In this document: piece by piece, positions 49,261-61,620 of the stretch
Numbering within the stretch: position 1 is the stretch's first letter
Layout of the letters: each line of letters starts with the position of its first letter
Assembly (NCBI RefSeq): GCF_014805625.2
Contig: NW_023998427.1
Span: forward strand, 2,670,092-2,734,091
Length of the DNA stretch: 64,000 nucleotides
DNA from: Glossina fuscipes
Lineage: Eukaryota; Arthropoda; Insecta; Diptera; Glossinidae
Direction: 5' to 3'
Translations under genes and position numbers: made by a program
The notes under the pieces: model-generated
What the model was told of the DNA's origin: nothing
Seen by the model: the letters and a program-made list of their open reading frames with translations, nothing else
Database searches by the model: none

Positions 49261-49548
49261 CTATGCACTATGTCTACCGTATTCCTTTTAGAATTAACCC
49301 ATTTTCAGGCAGATGATATACATTCATCTTAACAATTTACAAAATAGTTTTAAACATTGTGTCTTATTTGCGTTATGATAAATAAGCATAAAACCTCGAA
49401 AAGTTGAAAAAAAAAATGTAGTCACTTGCAACTTTGTGTGGGCATGGCCGATTTTTTCTAAGCTGTTGTGAATTTACGGCACAATGGTTATTCGAGATAT
49501 ATTAGGAAAGACATATTAAGCGAAAGAGAATTTTATGTCACACTAGTG

Positions 49549-49779
49549 GTAAAAATGAAGTTATGTGGAGTTAAAGCAAGAGCAAATGGTAAAATTACAA
49601 CGAAAGCTGGGTAAAGATGGGAATGACTCTCTCATTTTTGTACACGAAAAGAATACTGATGTAAAGAAGCATAAACACAAGCCTGAAGAGGATCCAAGAG
49701 TGCGCGTTCATGCCGTTGAAGGAAGTATCCTTAATAATGATGCAATTTCAATGGGATTAACAAGCGTCCTTTTTCAGAC
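49549..49779 (+). CDS. Possible coding exon, product unknown
   Basis: The frame open through 49565-49810 has coding-like composition: LKQEQMVKLQRKLGKDGND, then KKHKHKPEEDPRVRVHAVEG and NNDAISMGLTSVLFQT. It is preceded by a plausible acceptor (tcacactag, ending about 49548) and has a good donor, ACAG|GTAATC, near 49780. I do not recognise the domain. Decayed gypsy sequence starts within a few hundred bases, so it could be a piece of retroelement instead of host exon. Confidence 0.3.
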
Positions 49780-49899
49780 AGGTAATCGTAAGCAAAAGCT
49801 AAAAGCGTAATCAAACATGAGAGATATACTTGCGTGACTTGTAAGTACTATTGGCAATCGTGTCATCCATTAAATATTTCCATCACCATCTACATAGAC

Positions 49900-51100
49900 A
49901 AAAATTTCACGTGAGGATAGATCACGCTGCTCTACGCTGCTCGGGCTATTCAAGTTCAGCGAATTAGAAGAGCAACTGGCAAACTGGATGGAAAGTTTAC
50001 AAACTTCTTGATTTCTCTATTCTGGAAGCAATGAACATAAAGACGGCCTGCTCGCTTATGGTGGAATGCCAAATTAGTTGTCGTTGAAGAAGGTCAACGC
50101 TCCACCAGACAAGAAATTGTCAAAAGAAATCCTAAAACGAAAACGTACTACGCCCAGTAGCAAATGAACGCCTATAACGTGTATGCCATAGTAAATATGC
50201 TTCGTACACCAGCAAGTTATTAGTGGTTCCATAAGCCAGAACCTAGAAAATCATAAAAGAACCTGTGGAGGACGCTCTGGCCCCAAAAAATGAAAAAATT
50301 CTACAAAAAAATTGTGTGAACGCACAAAGCTTGTAGCAAAATGGATTCGCAGCTTTGACCACTGGACGAAATCAAAAGGGTTACAAAGTAAAATCCAAGG
50401 GGTACATGCAGCGGTATAATGTCTGTGCAAATTTTTGGCAGGAGTGCTATGAATATCGCCGGACCGTACCTAGCTGTTAGTGCAGAGAATAAGTACCTGC
50501 TGGTGGTTAGTTGATGGCTGAAATGCTTACTTCTTAGCAAATTAAGAGGCAAAAGTTATAGTCGATGTACTTACCAATGAACGGATTACGTGATTTGGAT
50601 TCCCTGCACAGCGTTGCATTCAGATAAAAATTTGGTAAGCACAATGTGTGTGATTAGTAGTAAGACCACAACAATGCCATTACACTCCCAGCTCTATGGA
50701 CAAATCGTAAGTTCAATCGAATCCTTGAAATGCAAACAGATGCATTCTTGCACTCCGTTTACAAGTCGGCTGTGCGCAATATTATCACTTTATTTCCGAC
50801 AAGCCGCATTATCAGATCCAATGTGATGCTACCCGCGGACTTGAAATTCGAAACGCCATCTAACGCTCAGGACATTAAGACTTAATACTTTGGGTTCCCA
50901 TGATAGAGGGCAAAAGGACAGGCGAACAAGTTAAAGAGACAGAAGAGCTTTAGTGTATTTATCCAAGGGTTGTGCCCAATGCGTATATCAGGATGCTACA
51001 AACGGCAAAACGAATCTACTGAATTCTCCTGCGTCGACGGTAAATAAATGGTAAAGTTTCACCTCTTTACGTCTTAAGTCCTACTTCGGTTTGCTTGAGA
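49900..51100 (+). pseudogene. Decayed Ty3/gypsy pol fragment with integrase core
   Basis: Between about 50440 and 50820 the translated frames follow a gypsy integrase catalytic core in order. They give MNIAGPYLAVSAENKYLLVV (usual MDIAGP....GNKYLLVV), 'ALHSDKNLVSTM' (usual LHSDQGRNFES), and 'KTTTMPLHSQLYGQIV' (usual KTRTTPLHPQSDGQVE). The first catalytic Asp is Asn here, and there are stops and a frameshift. Upstream (49920-50200) is probably further pol sequence and downstream (to about 51100) may be the end of pol, but these parts are less clear. No LTR was found on either side. It is a non-functional endogenous retroelement remnant. Confidence 0.65.
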
Positions 51101-51796
51101 CGAAAGGCAATTGAAGTATAGGGTAAGTGTCTTATGTGCTATATATTCTCAATAAGTAATTGGTGGGCGTCAAAGTTATGCTTAGTAAGGCTTAAGAGTT
51201 TTGCTATTAATAGCGATATTTTGATTTTTGAAACATTTCTTATTTTCCCATCAAATAATTAAATCTAAGCAAATACCAAATTAAGGTTTCTCTGAAAAAT
51301 TCATACCTTTTTCTCTTTTTCTTAAATAATTGCATTTTTTATTTATTTAATGGGTTTTTTTTGGTCAGTCAAGTTGATCCTTTTGCAATCAATGAAAGCT
51401 GTTTTTAATACCATTTATTTATTTTATTTTAATTTAATTAAATTGTACGTATGTACATATATTGTTTTGCTGTGATTTCTTTAAAAAGAAATGAAAAAAA
51501 AAAATGTTAAGAAAAAAAATGCATAAAAATGATTTTTACTCTCATTAGTGAAAATATTTGTGTGCAAACTATAATGTATGTGCGTATGCCTGGCTTTGTG
51601 TTTATGTTTATGTGCACGTATTTTTTTTTTTTTTTTTTTTTACATTAAATTAATGACTAAAAGTTAAAGCGCAACAACATGTGTTTGTATGCCTGTGTGT
51701 GCCGTGGTAGTTTTCATCATTAAACCATTCAAAGAGCTAAAGATTGATGTTTTAAATAGCTTAGGCAGCCGCAACAACGACAACGACAACAACAAC

Positions 51797-51831
<35 letters not shown>

Positions 51832-52180
51832 CAATAACAACATTGACATAAAATTAAATGTTTCATAATTATTAAAATAAAGAAAAAATAGTCAGAGCAA
51901 TAAACACACACACACGCGCGCGCGCAAACACTACTGTAGACTTTTTGCAGATTTCCGCCTACACTCAGCTATAAGACAGAAAATTTTACTAACAGTATAC
52001 CTATGCAAACACATATACGCGCGCGCACACGCACACAGCCATGCACGCACATGAAAATATTTTGTGGGGGCGGGGGAAAATTGCTTATGTGTTTGTGAAT
52101 TTCAAATAATTAATCAAAAATTCTTTTGTTTTAATTTGTAAGAAAGTATTTAATAACTTTGATTAAATAATCGAGACATC

Positions 52181-52231
<51 letters not shown>

Positions 52232-52535
52232 AGCTACTGGCAGAATGAGAATGAGAAAACTAATTAGTTACGGAATTTATGCCTATCAAATGTTTGACGT
52301 AAAAGTCAGAGAGCCAGATATGCAAACCATAGATTGGATCAGAAATCCTCATAATTTAAATGACACAAATAAGGCAGCAAAACGATGAAATCGTTTTTGC
52401 TAACTTCTCTTTTTTCACTTTTAAATATAGTCAATTACTCACAGGCTGCTGCCTATGCGTGTAATACGATGACGATTAGAAAGGATTAGGAAGAAAGAGA
52501 AAGAGATAGGCAGGTGATCCCAGTTAAGTTTGTGT
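51101..52535. other. Low-complexity spacer rich in microsatellites
   Basis: Holds a poly-T run (51620-51641), a CAA/AAT array (51777-51841), CA/CG-alternating DNA near 51905-51925 and 52016-52050, and a (GA)n array (52183-52227). No gene seen. The ORFs at 51664-51849(-) and 51729-51911(-) are translations of the repeats (poly-Leu, poly-Tyr/Cys). Confidence 0.65.
52183..52227. repeat. (GA)n microsatellite
   Basis: About 22 uninterrupted GA units. Confidence 0.95.
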
Positions 52536-52690
52536 GTACCCGAATCGTCTGGTGGTATGCCCTTACCGACTGATCATTGACTATATGACTATATGACTAA
52601 AGCAAACAGCACCCCACTAGGATTCGAACCCGCGAACCCGTGAAGTTAGTGTTCAATATTTCGACTGTTTCGGCAATGACATGAAGTTTT
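52535..52690 (-). repeat. tRNA-derived SINE copy
   Basis: Minus strand carries a perfect B box, GGTTCGAATCC (52620-52630), within CGCGGGTTCGAATCCTAGTG. Downstream on that strand are 'TCAGTCGGTAAGGGCATACC' (about 52558-52585). The copy at 59845 has the matching tail GTCGGTAATGGTATAAC. The A-box side is degraded. Confidence 0.65.
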
Positions 52691-54149
52691 ATTTCTTCTT
52701 ACCTTGCCTTCTTGCTTCACGTTCTGATTTTGTTCATTGAAAAGAAAAAAAGAAAAGAAAGAAAAATTACCGATCAAAAGTAATAATTTTGCATATTAAA
52801 AATCCCGGTGAGCAAAAAGAGACGCTTGTACCGGGCAACGATCCTGCGGTGAAAATCATCATCGATATGATATCAAATTGATTTTCAATTCCTCAAAAAT
52901 TACGTTGCGCATTTTATTTAGTTTCTTGATACATTATGATCTTTTCTTTCCGGGAAATACGTTAAGAATTGAGGCCCCATCGTAGATGATTATCAATTCT
53001 TTTGCGGTTAAACGCATCGAATATTATCATAATTGTTTGCAATTCTATATCTCATATGTATTAGATAAGCCCAATTCCAATTTTAGTACAAGATGTAGTA
53101 TTGTTGACAGTGTTGATCGAGGCACTGATGCAAGAAACACATTGTCACTTATAACGGTATAACCGGCCGACTTTGGCTAGACGTGCAATTCAAGGGCACG
53201 TTTAAGATATTGTGAGTGAAGGTTATACGTTTTCAGCTCACTCAATCAATAATATGCAGCGCATCAACATTGTACAAGCCCTGTGAACCGATAGATCAGC
53301 TTAAATTGAAAAATTGAATCATTGAAACAGAGAATTCATTGCCAAAGCGGAGGTCGCTTTGAACTGTGCTTGATACATGTCATCCAAAGTTCGCTTGTTC
53401 GATAATGATGTGGTGACTACCAACGCATTAATTAATTCAAAAAAAATACACATGTCCTCAATGTCCTAAAAAAGAGAAGATGGACTGATAAGGCTCAACT
53501 ACCTAACCGGCTAACCGCGGTGTTATGCCCAAGGTCAGTTTCTGCCATATCCTATCTCCGTTCGGCTCGTTCGGTTTGTAGTAGTATCGTATGTCTTAAC
53601 CTGGTGTGTACCTCTCCCTACTTACGGTCTCCAATCCGCTATGTTTTGTTTTTATGAATTGAATAAACAAATAAGGCGCAAAAAAAAATTTAAGTAACTT
53701 TTAAATAAATGTGAAAATAAATTTGTTCTTCTTCTTAGATTATTTTTTATCAAAAATTAATAAATAGTCGAAAGCTATATATGGTAGGAAGACATTCTTC
53801 CGCCCTTGAAAAAAAAAAAAAAACAAATTGTTGTTAAACTGCATTAAGAAAGCAAGAAGACGTCTACAATAGTTTCGCTATTAAACTGTCCTCGAAAAAA
53901 AAAAAAACTTAATACTATTATTGCTTGCCAGCAAAAGTCATTGTTGGTGAGGTGACTTGGGCAACTTGATAGCAGTCCGACGAGCAGAAGGAAATCCTCA
54001 CATTTCATATAAAATTTCTTATCTGTGAAAGCTTCTTATTTGCAAAAAATGATATCACTAGCGGTAGGCCTTTTCAGAAAGAAACGTTACGCATCGATGG
54101 GCACACATTGACAATATTGCACCAGATTATTTTCCTATGAATTGCCGAA
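52691..54149. other. Spacer, nothing recognised
   Basis: No supportable gene. Poly-A runs lie near 53682, 53810 and 53895. The GC content rises at 53100-53650, which may be an older mobile-element relic, but I cannot name it. Confidence 0.45.
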
Positions 54150-54275
54150 TATGTAAGCATCGCGACCACCAAGTTAGTGTTCACGGGTTTAAGTGTCAGT
54201 GCGGGTCAGCGTTTACTTTCATCGCAGTTAAAGTGGGCGTAAAGGTATAACACTGACCGTTTTGGGGCCAACAAT
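54150..54275 (+). repeat. tRNA-derived SINE copy
   Basis: Plus strand: 'gcatcgcgaccaccaagtta', then B-box-like GGGTTTAAGTGTC (54185-54197) with 'agtgcgg', then a tail 'aaggtataacactgaccg' near 54242-54260. The order matches the minus-strand copies at 52535 and 59845. Confidence 0.6.
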
Positions 54276-55504
54276 ATGATCAGGCTACGGTCGCCTCCCT
54301 ACCTCCTTTTCTCTCCTCACTTCGTCCCCCTTCTACTCAAATAGCGGACAATTCCTGATGATTGCCGAGTGGTTACATTTGCAAAAAAAAAAGCAAAAAA
54401 AATTCAAAAGAAGAGACAGAACGTTTGTGCGTGTGCACTCAAAAGGATAATGTAGAAAAGTAAGTAGACGGAGAAAACATCATCACACATAGCAGAAATA
54501 GCGAAATGGCCTCGGCGATGCGGTTTATAAATATGGAGTTGCACCCTGTGCAAAGGCAAACCGCTCATGAAAGCCGTAATGTAATGCCGAATGCCCAAAA
54601 CGTGAACTGATTGATTTGAGTTCCTTTTTGGCGATTTTATTATTCATCAAGTAATTTGATTATAAAATGCAGTAAATTGCATTTTGCTACAAAGGCTTAC
54701 TTAGGTTATGAGAGCGTATATGTTATAGTTAGGGGGGGTCTAAAATAAAGTTCTCCATGTGATTGATAGGCGTCAAAGTGTCATTGTGGACGAATTCTCA
54801 TCATAAAATATTACAAATTAATATTTTTTGCCAGGTAAGGCCTTGCTTTCCATGAGAATATTCGCATATGTGGTGGTGCTTAAAATATAGATCGACTTAC
54901 TCTAAATTTAATACACAGCTAATGTTTATCTCAAATTACTGCTATGTTCACCTTTTTTGATAATAAACTCAAAAAAAATTAAACAGTTTTGGTATATAAA
55001 GGCTTACTTTGCAGAGCAGTGGTGTATTTGGGAGGGCAATGCAGACAACTGCCTTTTCACATCAATTTTCAATGTCGAGATACCATCATTCACCAAGTGT
55101 TTTAAAAAAAAGGGAGAAAGTTGTCGCCAAATATTTCAAAAATTTGCAACCTGTAGAGAAATCTTAAAAAAGTTGGCCTATTTATTATTATTTTCCGAAT
55201 TTCACATTTACACGCGTACCATTATATAAATGCAATCATTTGAAGTGTTTTTTAATTTTCTTTTAAAAAAAACCTCTTAATAAATTTTGATGCCACGTTC
55301 CCATGCTAAGATACATATGTATATATATATGTGCACATCCATAGGGTAAATTTTGCTATACATGCATAAAGTGCACGGGCCTCGGATAGGACAAGCCTGT
55401 GTTTAAATGATTGAATTCAAATTAAGAGAGCAATGGTATACCAAATCAAAGTTGTTTTAAGCTATTTATAAAACATCTCTGCTGTACGCAGAAATATTTC
55501 TCTC

Positions 55505-55547
<43 letters not shown>

Positions 55548-55970
55548 CCCTCTCTCTTTAACTGTTCTTATGTTTTACTTTCTGTGATATCACAAGCGCG
55601 GAAAAATTTGGAACATGAATGTCAATGTAATCAGCGACGCATATCCCTATGAACATATTATTGTATATTGATTTAATGAATGAATGTTGAATTTCCTGTC
55701 CCGTCGCGTATTGACGGTGTTGCAGTGGATTTTAGTTGATTTTCTTCAGCTAATGCATTAATAATATACGTAAGTAATTGTGATGTGATTGTTTTCTCTG
55801 TTAAATGATCGCTACGTTGACGTTACTATTTGTTGTTGATGTTGTTGTTCTTGTTGTTGTTTCTTAGGCAGAGCGTTGTTTTTTTTTTTTTGCTCTACGT
55901 TACTTTTTCTTTGCATTCAATACACATTTCTATATGGACTGTGTTTACGTCTGCGATCAAACATTCACAG
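54276..55970. other. Spacer with repeat tail and microsatellites
   Basis: 54760-54960 resembles the minisatellite units of family A ('gcgtcaaagtgtcattgtgg', 'aggccttgctttccatgaga', 'tctcaaattactgctatg'). A (CT)n array lies at about 55510-55541. The ORFs at 54404-54598(-) and 54957-55229 are not recognised. Confidence 0.5.
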
Positions 55971-56070
55971 CAATAGCAACAGCAACAGCAGCAGCAACCA
56001 CAGCACAACATCTTACAAGCTCAGCGGAGCATCGACCAATCGATCGTACAAAAGTTTTCTTTCAGATTGA
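55971..56070 (+). CDS. Possible terminal coding exon, product unknown
   Basis: It follows a reasonable 3' splice site (gatcaaacattcacag, ending 55970). One frame then reads NSNSNSSSNHSTTSYKLSG and STNRSYKSFLSD to TGA at 56070. The first part is a CAG/CAA-type repeat, but the KLSGASTNRSYKSFLSD end is not repetitive and looks like a protein C-terminus. A long AT-rich, U-rich stretch follows (56080-57840), of the sort seen in 3' UTRs of some fly neuronal genes. No partner exon was found, so it could be chance sequence next to a trinucleotide repeat. Confidence 0.25.
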
Positions 56071-56887
56071 ACGCACGTTTATAGCTGGGGCGATATTAGT
56101 TTTGAGTTGGCTACCAACGCGAGCGGGTCATTCTCTTTGCGAAGCGACGTTTACACACGTACATATTTCATATATTATATTTTTTATTAATATAAAAATA
56201 TTTTTTTTTTTTTCCAATACGAATATGTTTAGTTCATGGATTTATTTAAACGCACATACGCATCAAGCCTTTCTATAGTCTAGATAAAAAAGAAATAAAA
56301 AATTTAAATAATTTTTTTTTTTTTAAGAAAATATATCTTTTAAAAATTTGCACCACAAAAATATTCACACATAGATATTTATATACATATGTATGTATGT
56401 ATAAATACTTACATAGATTTAAAAAACTTGTGTGAATAAAAATACTCTTAGTATTATACAATCAGTGAAAAAAAAAAAAATATAATATAAAAAAGTGGAA
56501 AACTTTTTAATATAAAATTTTATATTTGTAAAATGAAATTTATAGATAGATTATCCCAAAAAGATATTGATAATAATCATTTATCTTATAAATAAATATC
56601 ATAAAATTTAAATGAAATTTTAAATTAAAAAAATATTAAGAAAAAATAAATGAATAATATGGAAATATATAAAAATATGTAATTAAAAATTTATTTAATA
56701 ATAAATAAATAAATAAATAATTATAAACTAAAAAACAGAACAAAAAAAAAAAAAAAAAAAAGAAAGAAAAACAAAAGAAAAGTAAACGCAATGAAAACTT
56801 GATGAACATAAGAAACGTAACAAAATCAATAAATAAATTTACAGTTAAAAATAAATCTTAACTATAAATTCCAAAAAAAGAAATTGC

Positions 56888-56918
<31 letters not shown>

Positions 56919-57751
56919 AATAAATAAATGAAAGAGAACTGAGATAATTTGCAATCAAAAATGGAAAACTTTGGACAAAAAACATTTTAAATATTTGAGA
57001 AGAATATCTAAAAAGTCGCTTAGGAACTTCAGATAAAGTTTAGGTCGAATGTCTATATAAAGATATTTGAGCAGTTTATGCATGAGACCTATCCAAGAAG
57101 CATTGAACAATGCGAATCAGACTCTTTGCAAATTTCTCATATGCATTTTAGTCAGACAAAAAACAAAAGAAAAAGCAATAAAACAAAAATACGATTTGCT
57201 TTAAAAAAAAAAAAATTTCAATTTTTCCAACAGGTTGAAATCAATTAATTTTGCCTTACAACAAATTCTTTTTAACTTTTTTTGTATATCTTAGACAAAT
57301 GCAATTTTCCTTTTTGAGCTGAGTTAGTGGTCGAAATAGTTGACTTCCGTTTGGATGAGATAAAGCATAATGGCATAGGGCTGCATACAGGAACACGTGT
57401 TAGAGATGTCGTGGATTCTATAGATATGCAGATAGGGATTAAAGCTTTCTTTTTTCGGTTTGCGCTAGTGGTAGCAAAGCATCGATAGGCCACTTGCTAA
57501 ATCCATCTTCTGCTGCAAGCGACTAAATAAAACTTCCCAGATAGAAAGATAGAAAGCTGATTAAATCTGATTGAAAAATGTATAGATTTCGGCAAATGAA
57601 TCACAAAAAGTTTATAAATAAAAGAGAGACAACGAATTTTGAAATATCTACTAATAGTGGGGATTGAATCGAATCGGAAAGTCTTTAGCAGATCGTCGTA
57701 ATTATATCGTATATAAGAATAAATATATATATATATATATATTTATATATA

Positions 57752-57806
<55 letters not shown>

Positions 57807-58699
57807 ACGTAGATAATAAAATATAAAAAAAAAAAATCTCTTCACTTACGTTTCAATATAAAATTTTAAAAACAATATTTACGTACTACACCTTATGTGA
57901 ACATCATTTCTTGATATATTCCCGAAGGGATCTAAAATGTATTGAGTTGATTTTGCCATTATCGGGCACTTGGATTTCCATGAAAACCAATTTGAATTGA
58001 ATAATCAATCTTAGTACTCGGCTCCTGAGCCACTGAGGCGAACCTCTAGAGCTAGGTCATCCATCGGGAAAAGGTGGTCATTAGTGTACGCATACAACTC
58101 GCATATGACGCCTGGTGCCATCTTAATAAGGAATCCATCATAAATTTTCAAATGTATGAGTAACAAATGAATCCTTGTCATGACAACCACTTCAGAAATC
58201 CCTATAGACGATGTCGTCTGGATCGATATGTATATCGATTTTGCTGATTTTTAAACTTGATCTAATGAGTCTCCAAGTTTATGCTTCTAGAGAAACTTCC
58301 ATTATCGTAATAACCTTTTAAACAGAAGGATCAAAAGGATAGATAAGAAGACTTGACTGTAGTGGTTGCTTTATTCTCAAGAACTAAGAATAAATACATA
58401 CTCTATGGAGTCCGCGATGTGTGTAAGCATACGTGTAATAGTTCTTTGCTAACAAAACTAAGCTCATATATAGCACTGAGGCGATAGGCACTGTTTTGTC
58501 CAATTACTAAATCAGAATGTATCACTGCTACGCAGTGTAAAATTGTAATTCAATCGAAATCATTTTTATCTTCCTGTCCAATTTGATATTCGAATTGATA
58601 AACATAACCATGGCAGGAGAGTAATGTAAATGTTTGCACATCGTTTTTGATGACTAGAATGGTGAAGAAGTAAAAATACTATAGTGGGCGACGGTGCAT
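56071..58699. other. Very AT-rich spacer or long 3' UTR-like DNA
   Basis: Dominated by poly-A/poly-T runs (56201, 56309, 56467, 56742, 56890, 57203), (AATA)n stretches near 56701 and 56920, and a large TA array at 57720-57802. No gene recognised. 58015-58060 may hold a fragment of the SINE head (minus CTCAGTGGC..GCCGAGTA), which is too weak to call. Confidence 0.5.
57720..57802. repeat. Interrupted (TA)n array
   Basis: About 80 bp of TA units broken by TAAATA steps. It is nearly self-complementary and could extrude as a cruciform. Confidence 0.9.
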
Positions 58700-58930
58700 T
58701 GTGAATAAATACCCTACGAAACCCTGCATTTAATCATATGACGACTTCTCAAAATAAGATGTGATATGGGAAATGGTCGGAAAAGTAGTTCGAGTAGTCC
58801 AAGAAAACACGATGGATAGACGGACAGAGAATCTTAAAGAAGCAGGAAGATGATTCTGAATCGATCGGTATAATAAAAGATGGGATTATTTTAAGTCTTT
58901 CTGGGTGTTGCACACATTCGCGCATACACA
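58700..58930 (-). repeat. Dispersed repeat family A, copy 12
   Basis: Reverse-orientation core: 'gtcggaaaagtagttcgagt', 'gatggatagacggacagaga', 'gattctgaatcgatcggtat', 'aataaaagatggg' and 'aagtctttctgggtgttgca'. Confidence 0.7.
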
Positions 58931-59844
58931 CAAGCAGGGTAGTAAGAAAGAGGCTAAAGAAAATAGTGAAAAGGTAAAATAATTTGCCTGAAATATCTGT
59001 GGTTACGACAGAGACTCTCTCGCTCCTACTCTCAGAGAGTCTCTCAAAGAGGCGTCATAAGCAGTTGTTTATTGCAGTTAAAGAGTGTATTTTTCTTCTT
59101 TTTTTTTGCTTCTTCTTTAACATGGGTATTTAATTTATAGCATTTTAACAACATTCTGCAGGTTCTTCGCCAGCTTCTATGCACAAGTTTAAGATCCTGA
59201 ACACTAGAACTAGAACAATATTCGTTTTATGGTAAATCTATAGATGCTCCTTAGCATAAATAATTGTTTTCTGGAGAATAGAAGTGTGGTGTGAAGCTGA
59301 TTTTATTTCTTCTCGTTTTAATATCTCTAGACGGCCCTAACCGCTATACTGGTATTAATCTTAGGTTAATAATGAAAATAAGATTAAATAAAATTTTTGC
59401 AATTTTTTTGTTTCATTTATTTTTGGCGAATTTTTGAGCATTTTGCTTAGATTTTTTTATTCTGAGATTCCGTGCATCGTTCAAAGTCTTTCATACCCCA
59501 TGCCAAGTGTAATAATGCATGAGGCGCATTGAATTGATTCCACCTTCCTTTGATTCTTGAGCTTGAGACTTGTGTGCAGATGCATATTTTTTTCTAATAT
59601 ATGACGTCACTTCATTAAATTATTAAGCTACCATTGCGACTTGCATGGTTCTAAAATTCGCATTGTTACAAATAACATAAGGAAATAAAGAGAGTTAACG
59701 CGAGATAGAATTTATTTAACTGATATGTAAATAATTTTTTTTTTTTAATATAACCAATCATTCAGGCAAAGTCCCCTAAAAATGAAGCAAGAGAGAAAGA
59801 TAGGGGGGAAGGTAGTGGCCGCATTGTAATGCGTGCATGACGGC
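58931..59844. other. Spacer, nothing recognised
   Basis: AT-rich with an 'agagagtctctc'-like inverted GAGA/TCTC patch near 59030-59050 and poly-T runs near 59097 and 59736. No gene seen. Confidence 0.5.
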
Positions 59845-60005
59845 GAGTGCAGCCGGTATGTGTTATACCATTACCGACTAAGCATTCACTCATTATAGCT
59901 ACAACCAAGCGTGTTCTTTAACGCACTAAGACTTGAATCCGCGTGCACTCGGCTTGGCAGTCGCGATTCTTTTGTACTCGACCACTTAGACGGGAGGCTT
60001 TCGAA
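59845..60005 (-). repeat. tRNA-derived SINE copy (best preserved)
   Basis: Minus strand, in order: TCTAAGTGGTCGAGTA (A-box region, 59975-59990), AATCGCGACTGCCAAGCCGA (anticodon-arm-like), GGATTCAAGTCT (B box, 59929-59940), then a tRNA-unrelated tail with GCTTAGTCGGTAATGGTATA. This is the clearest order of parts among the copies in the window. Confidence 0.7.
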
Positions 60006-60689
60006 TTTTGTAAGTAATAAAATGTTCTGTAACGCGCACAGCGCAGACAACGTCGTCATGTTAACATAGGTATATTATTCAAGTACAAAGGAAAGCACTT
60101 TCTACAACAATAAAAATATTATCTTGATTTTATCAACAGTGTTTCTCCGTGGTTGATATTGATGGATGGACAGAGTGATACAAGTCTTCAACCATTGGCC
60201 AACTTTTTTTTAACGCTTTTTCAACATTAATAAGGCTATCAAGGCCATTTTGCTAACGAAATTGCATTTGAAACCAGAGAAATTGCTTCGGATTCTTGAT
60301 GCGAAAATTTTGTTCGTAAAAAAAAGCTGGAAAGGAGAGAGGGTGAAAACTCAAGCGTAGTTAGTTGAGACCCCATTAAGCCTTATTAAGCTCTATTATT
60401 CAACATTTCTATTGAATTACTTTCGCAATACCAACTACGGAGGACTTTTGAAAGAACGATTCCTTGATACTTGTGTAACAGAAATACATATTGGTTCCGT
60501 CATATATTTTATATTTGACGACAAAACGATAATGTCGTTAATTGGCGTAGAATTTAAATTAGATTTAATTTAGGCTTTTCTACAGTTCTTTGCAGTTATG
60601 ATGCATCTGAATGAATCGGAAATTCGTTAGATAGCGATTTGAATAGAGGTTTTTTCATGTTTGGGTACAACCTTGGAAACTTACTGCTT
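60006..60689. other. Spacer, nothing recognised
   Basis: AT-rich with no recognised gene or repeat. Confidence 0.5.
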
Positions 60690-61620
60690 TAGATGAATAT
60701 CACCGAAAATGTAGCATCTAGAAAGAAGTGTCAGAGACCGCACAAAGTATATGCACTCTTGATCGGCGTCAAATTCCAAATCGGTTTAAGCAAGTCCTTC
60801 TGCCTGTCTGTGCGTCTGTGTAACGTCTGTTGTAAAAATTCTCCTGGCCACAAAAATGGCACAAATATTCGAAGTTCTTACATGGAGGCTGTTATTAAAA
60901 ATGGGCCAAATCGGTCCAAGGACACGCATACGGCACCACGTAAACTAAGAACATTTTTGTTTTTAAAAACGACATTACTCGTAAACTACAGTAAATAAAT
61001 GTACAAAATTGTTGATTTGATATTCTATGAGGGATGCTGTAACATTTGTGCACAAAAAGGAAAATGTTGACCGCGTCTACCCAATATTGTGGTGTATTAA
61101 ATTTTAATTGTTTTTTTAATAACTTTATAAAGCGCAGAAACAAGCTTCAAAGATCGTATAAAGTATACGAATTCTTGGCCAGCTTCAAATTTGGAATGCA
61201 CCCAAACATGTCCGCCTGTTCTTCTGTCTATCGGTCCGTCTGCACTACTTTATAGTATATGTGGTAAACATTCTCCCGTCAGCAAAAATGAAGACGTCGC
61301 CTACAAATTTGCACAAGAATTTGGAAGTGACTTGAACTTTTTGAAGGACACGCCTACAACACCCACATGCCTATACGACAAAAACGTTTATTTTGAAAAT
61401 TGAAAAAATCAGCTGCCCCCACTCCATATTATAGAGCATGAAAATTTGATTCTTTTACTTGTTTTGTCTTTCTTAGGATAATGGTGGTAGGTATAAAAGA
61501 TTCGATCCCGACCGAATTTGATTTTCTTTACTTGTTTTAGTTTTTTTAGAATAAGGGTGACGGGTATAAAAGATTCGATTGCAACCGAATATAAAGCTTA
61601 TTAGCCCGGAATTTGAATTC
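60690..61620 (-). repeat. Dispersed repeat family C, long copy with internal duplication
   Basis: Two direct, diverged units of about 250 bp at roughly 60715-60960 and 61150-61370 share 'cacaaagtat..gcactcttg', 'tctgcctgtctgtgcgtctg', 'ttctcctggccacaaaaatg' and 'ggacacgcatacggcacc'-type blocks in the same order. The right part (61400-61600) is the inverse of the family C start at 28369, with 'aaaaaatcagctgcccccac' and 'ggtataaaagattcgatc' twice. The ORFs at 60693-60998, 61046-61255 and 61191-61403 are inside it. Confidence 0.6.

Noticed and set aside
51664..51911. Poly-Leu and Tyr/Cys-rich ORFs
   Set aside because: Translations of CAA/AAT microsatellite DNA.
53100..53650. Possible DNA transposon relic in a GC-richer patch
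   Set aside because: No conserved protein block or inverted repeats could be identified.
58015..58060. Seventh SINE copy
   Set aside because: Only a short head-like match; no B box.
59929..59990. Functional tRNA gene
   Set aside because: A and B boxes are present but the acceptor stem does not pair and the same tail recurs in other copies, so it is a SINE.
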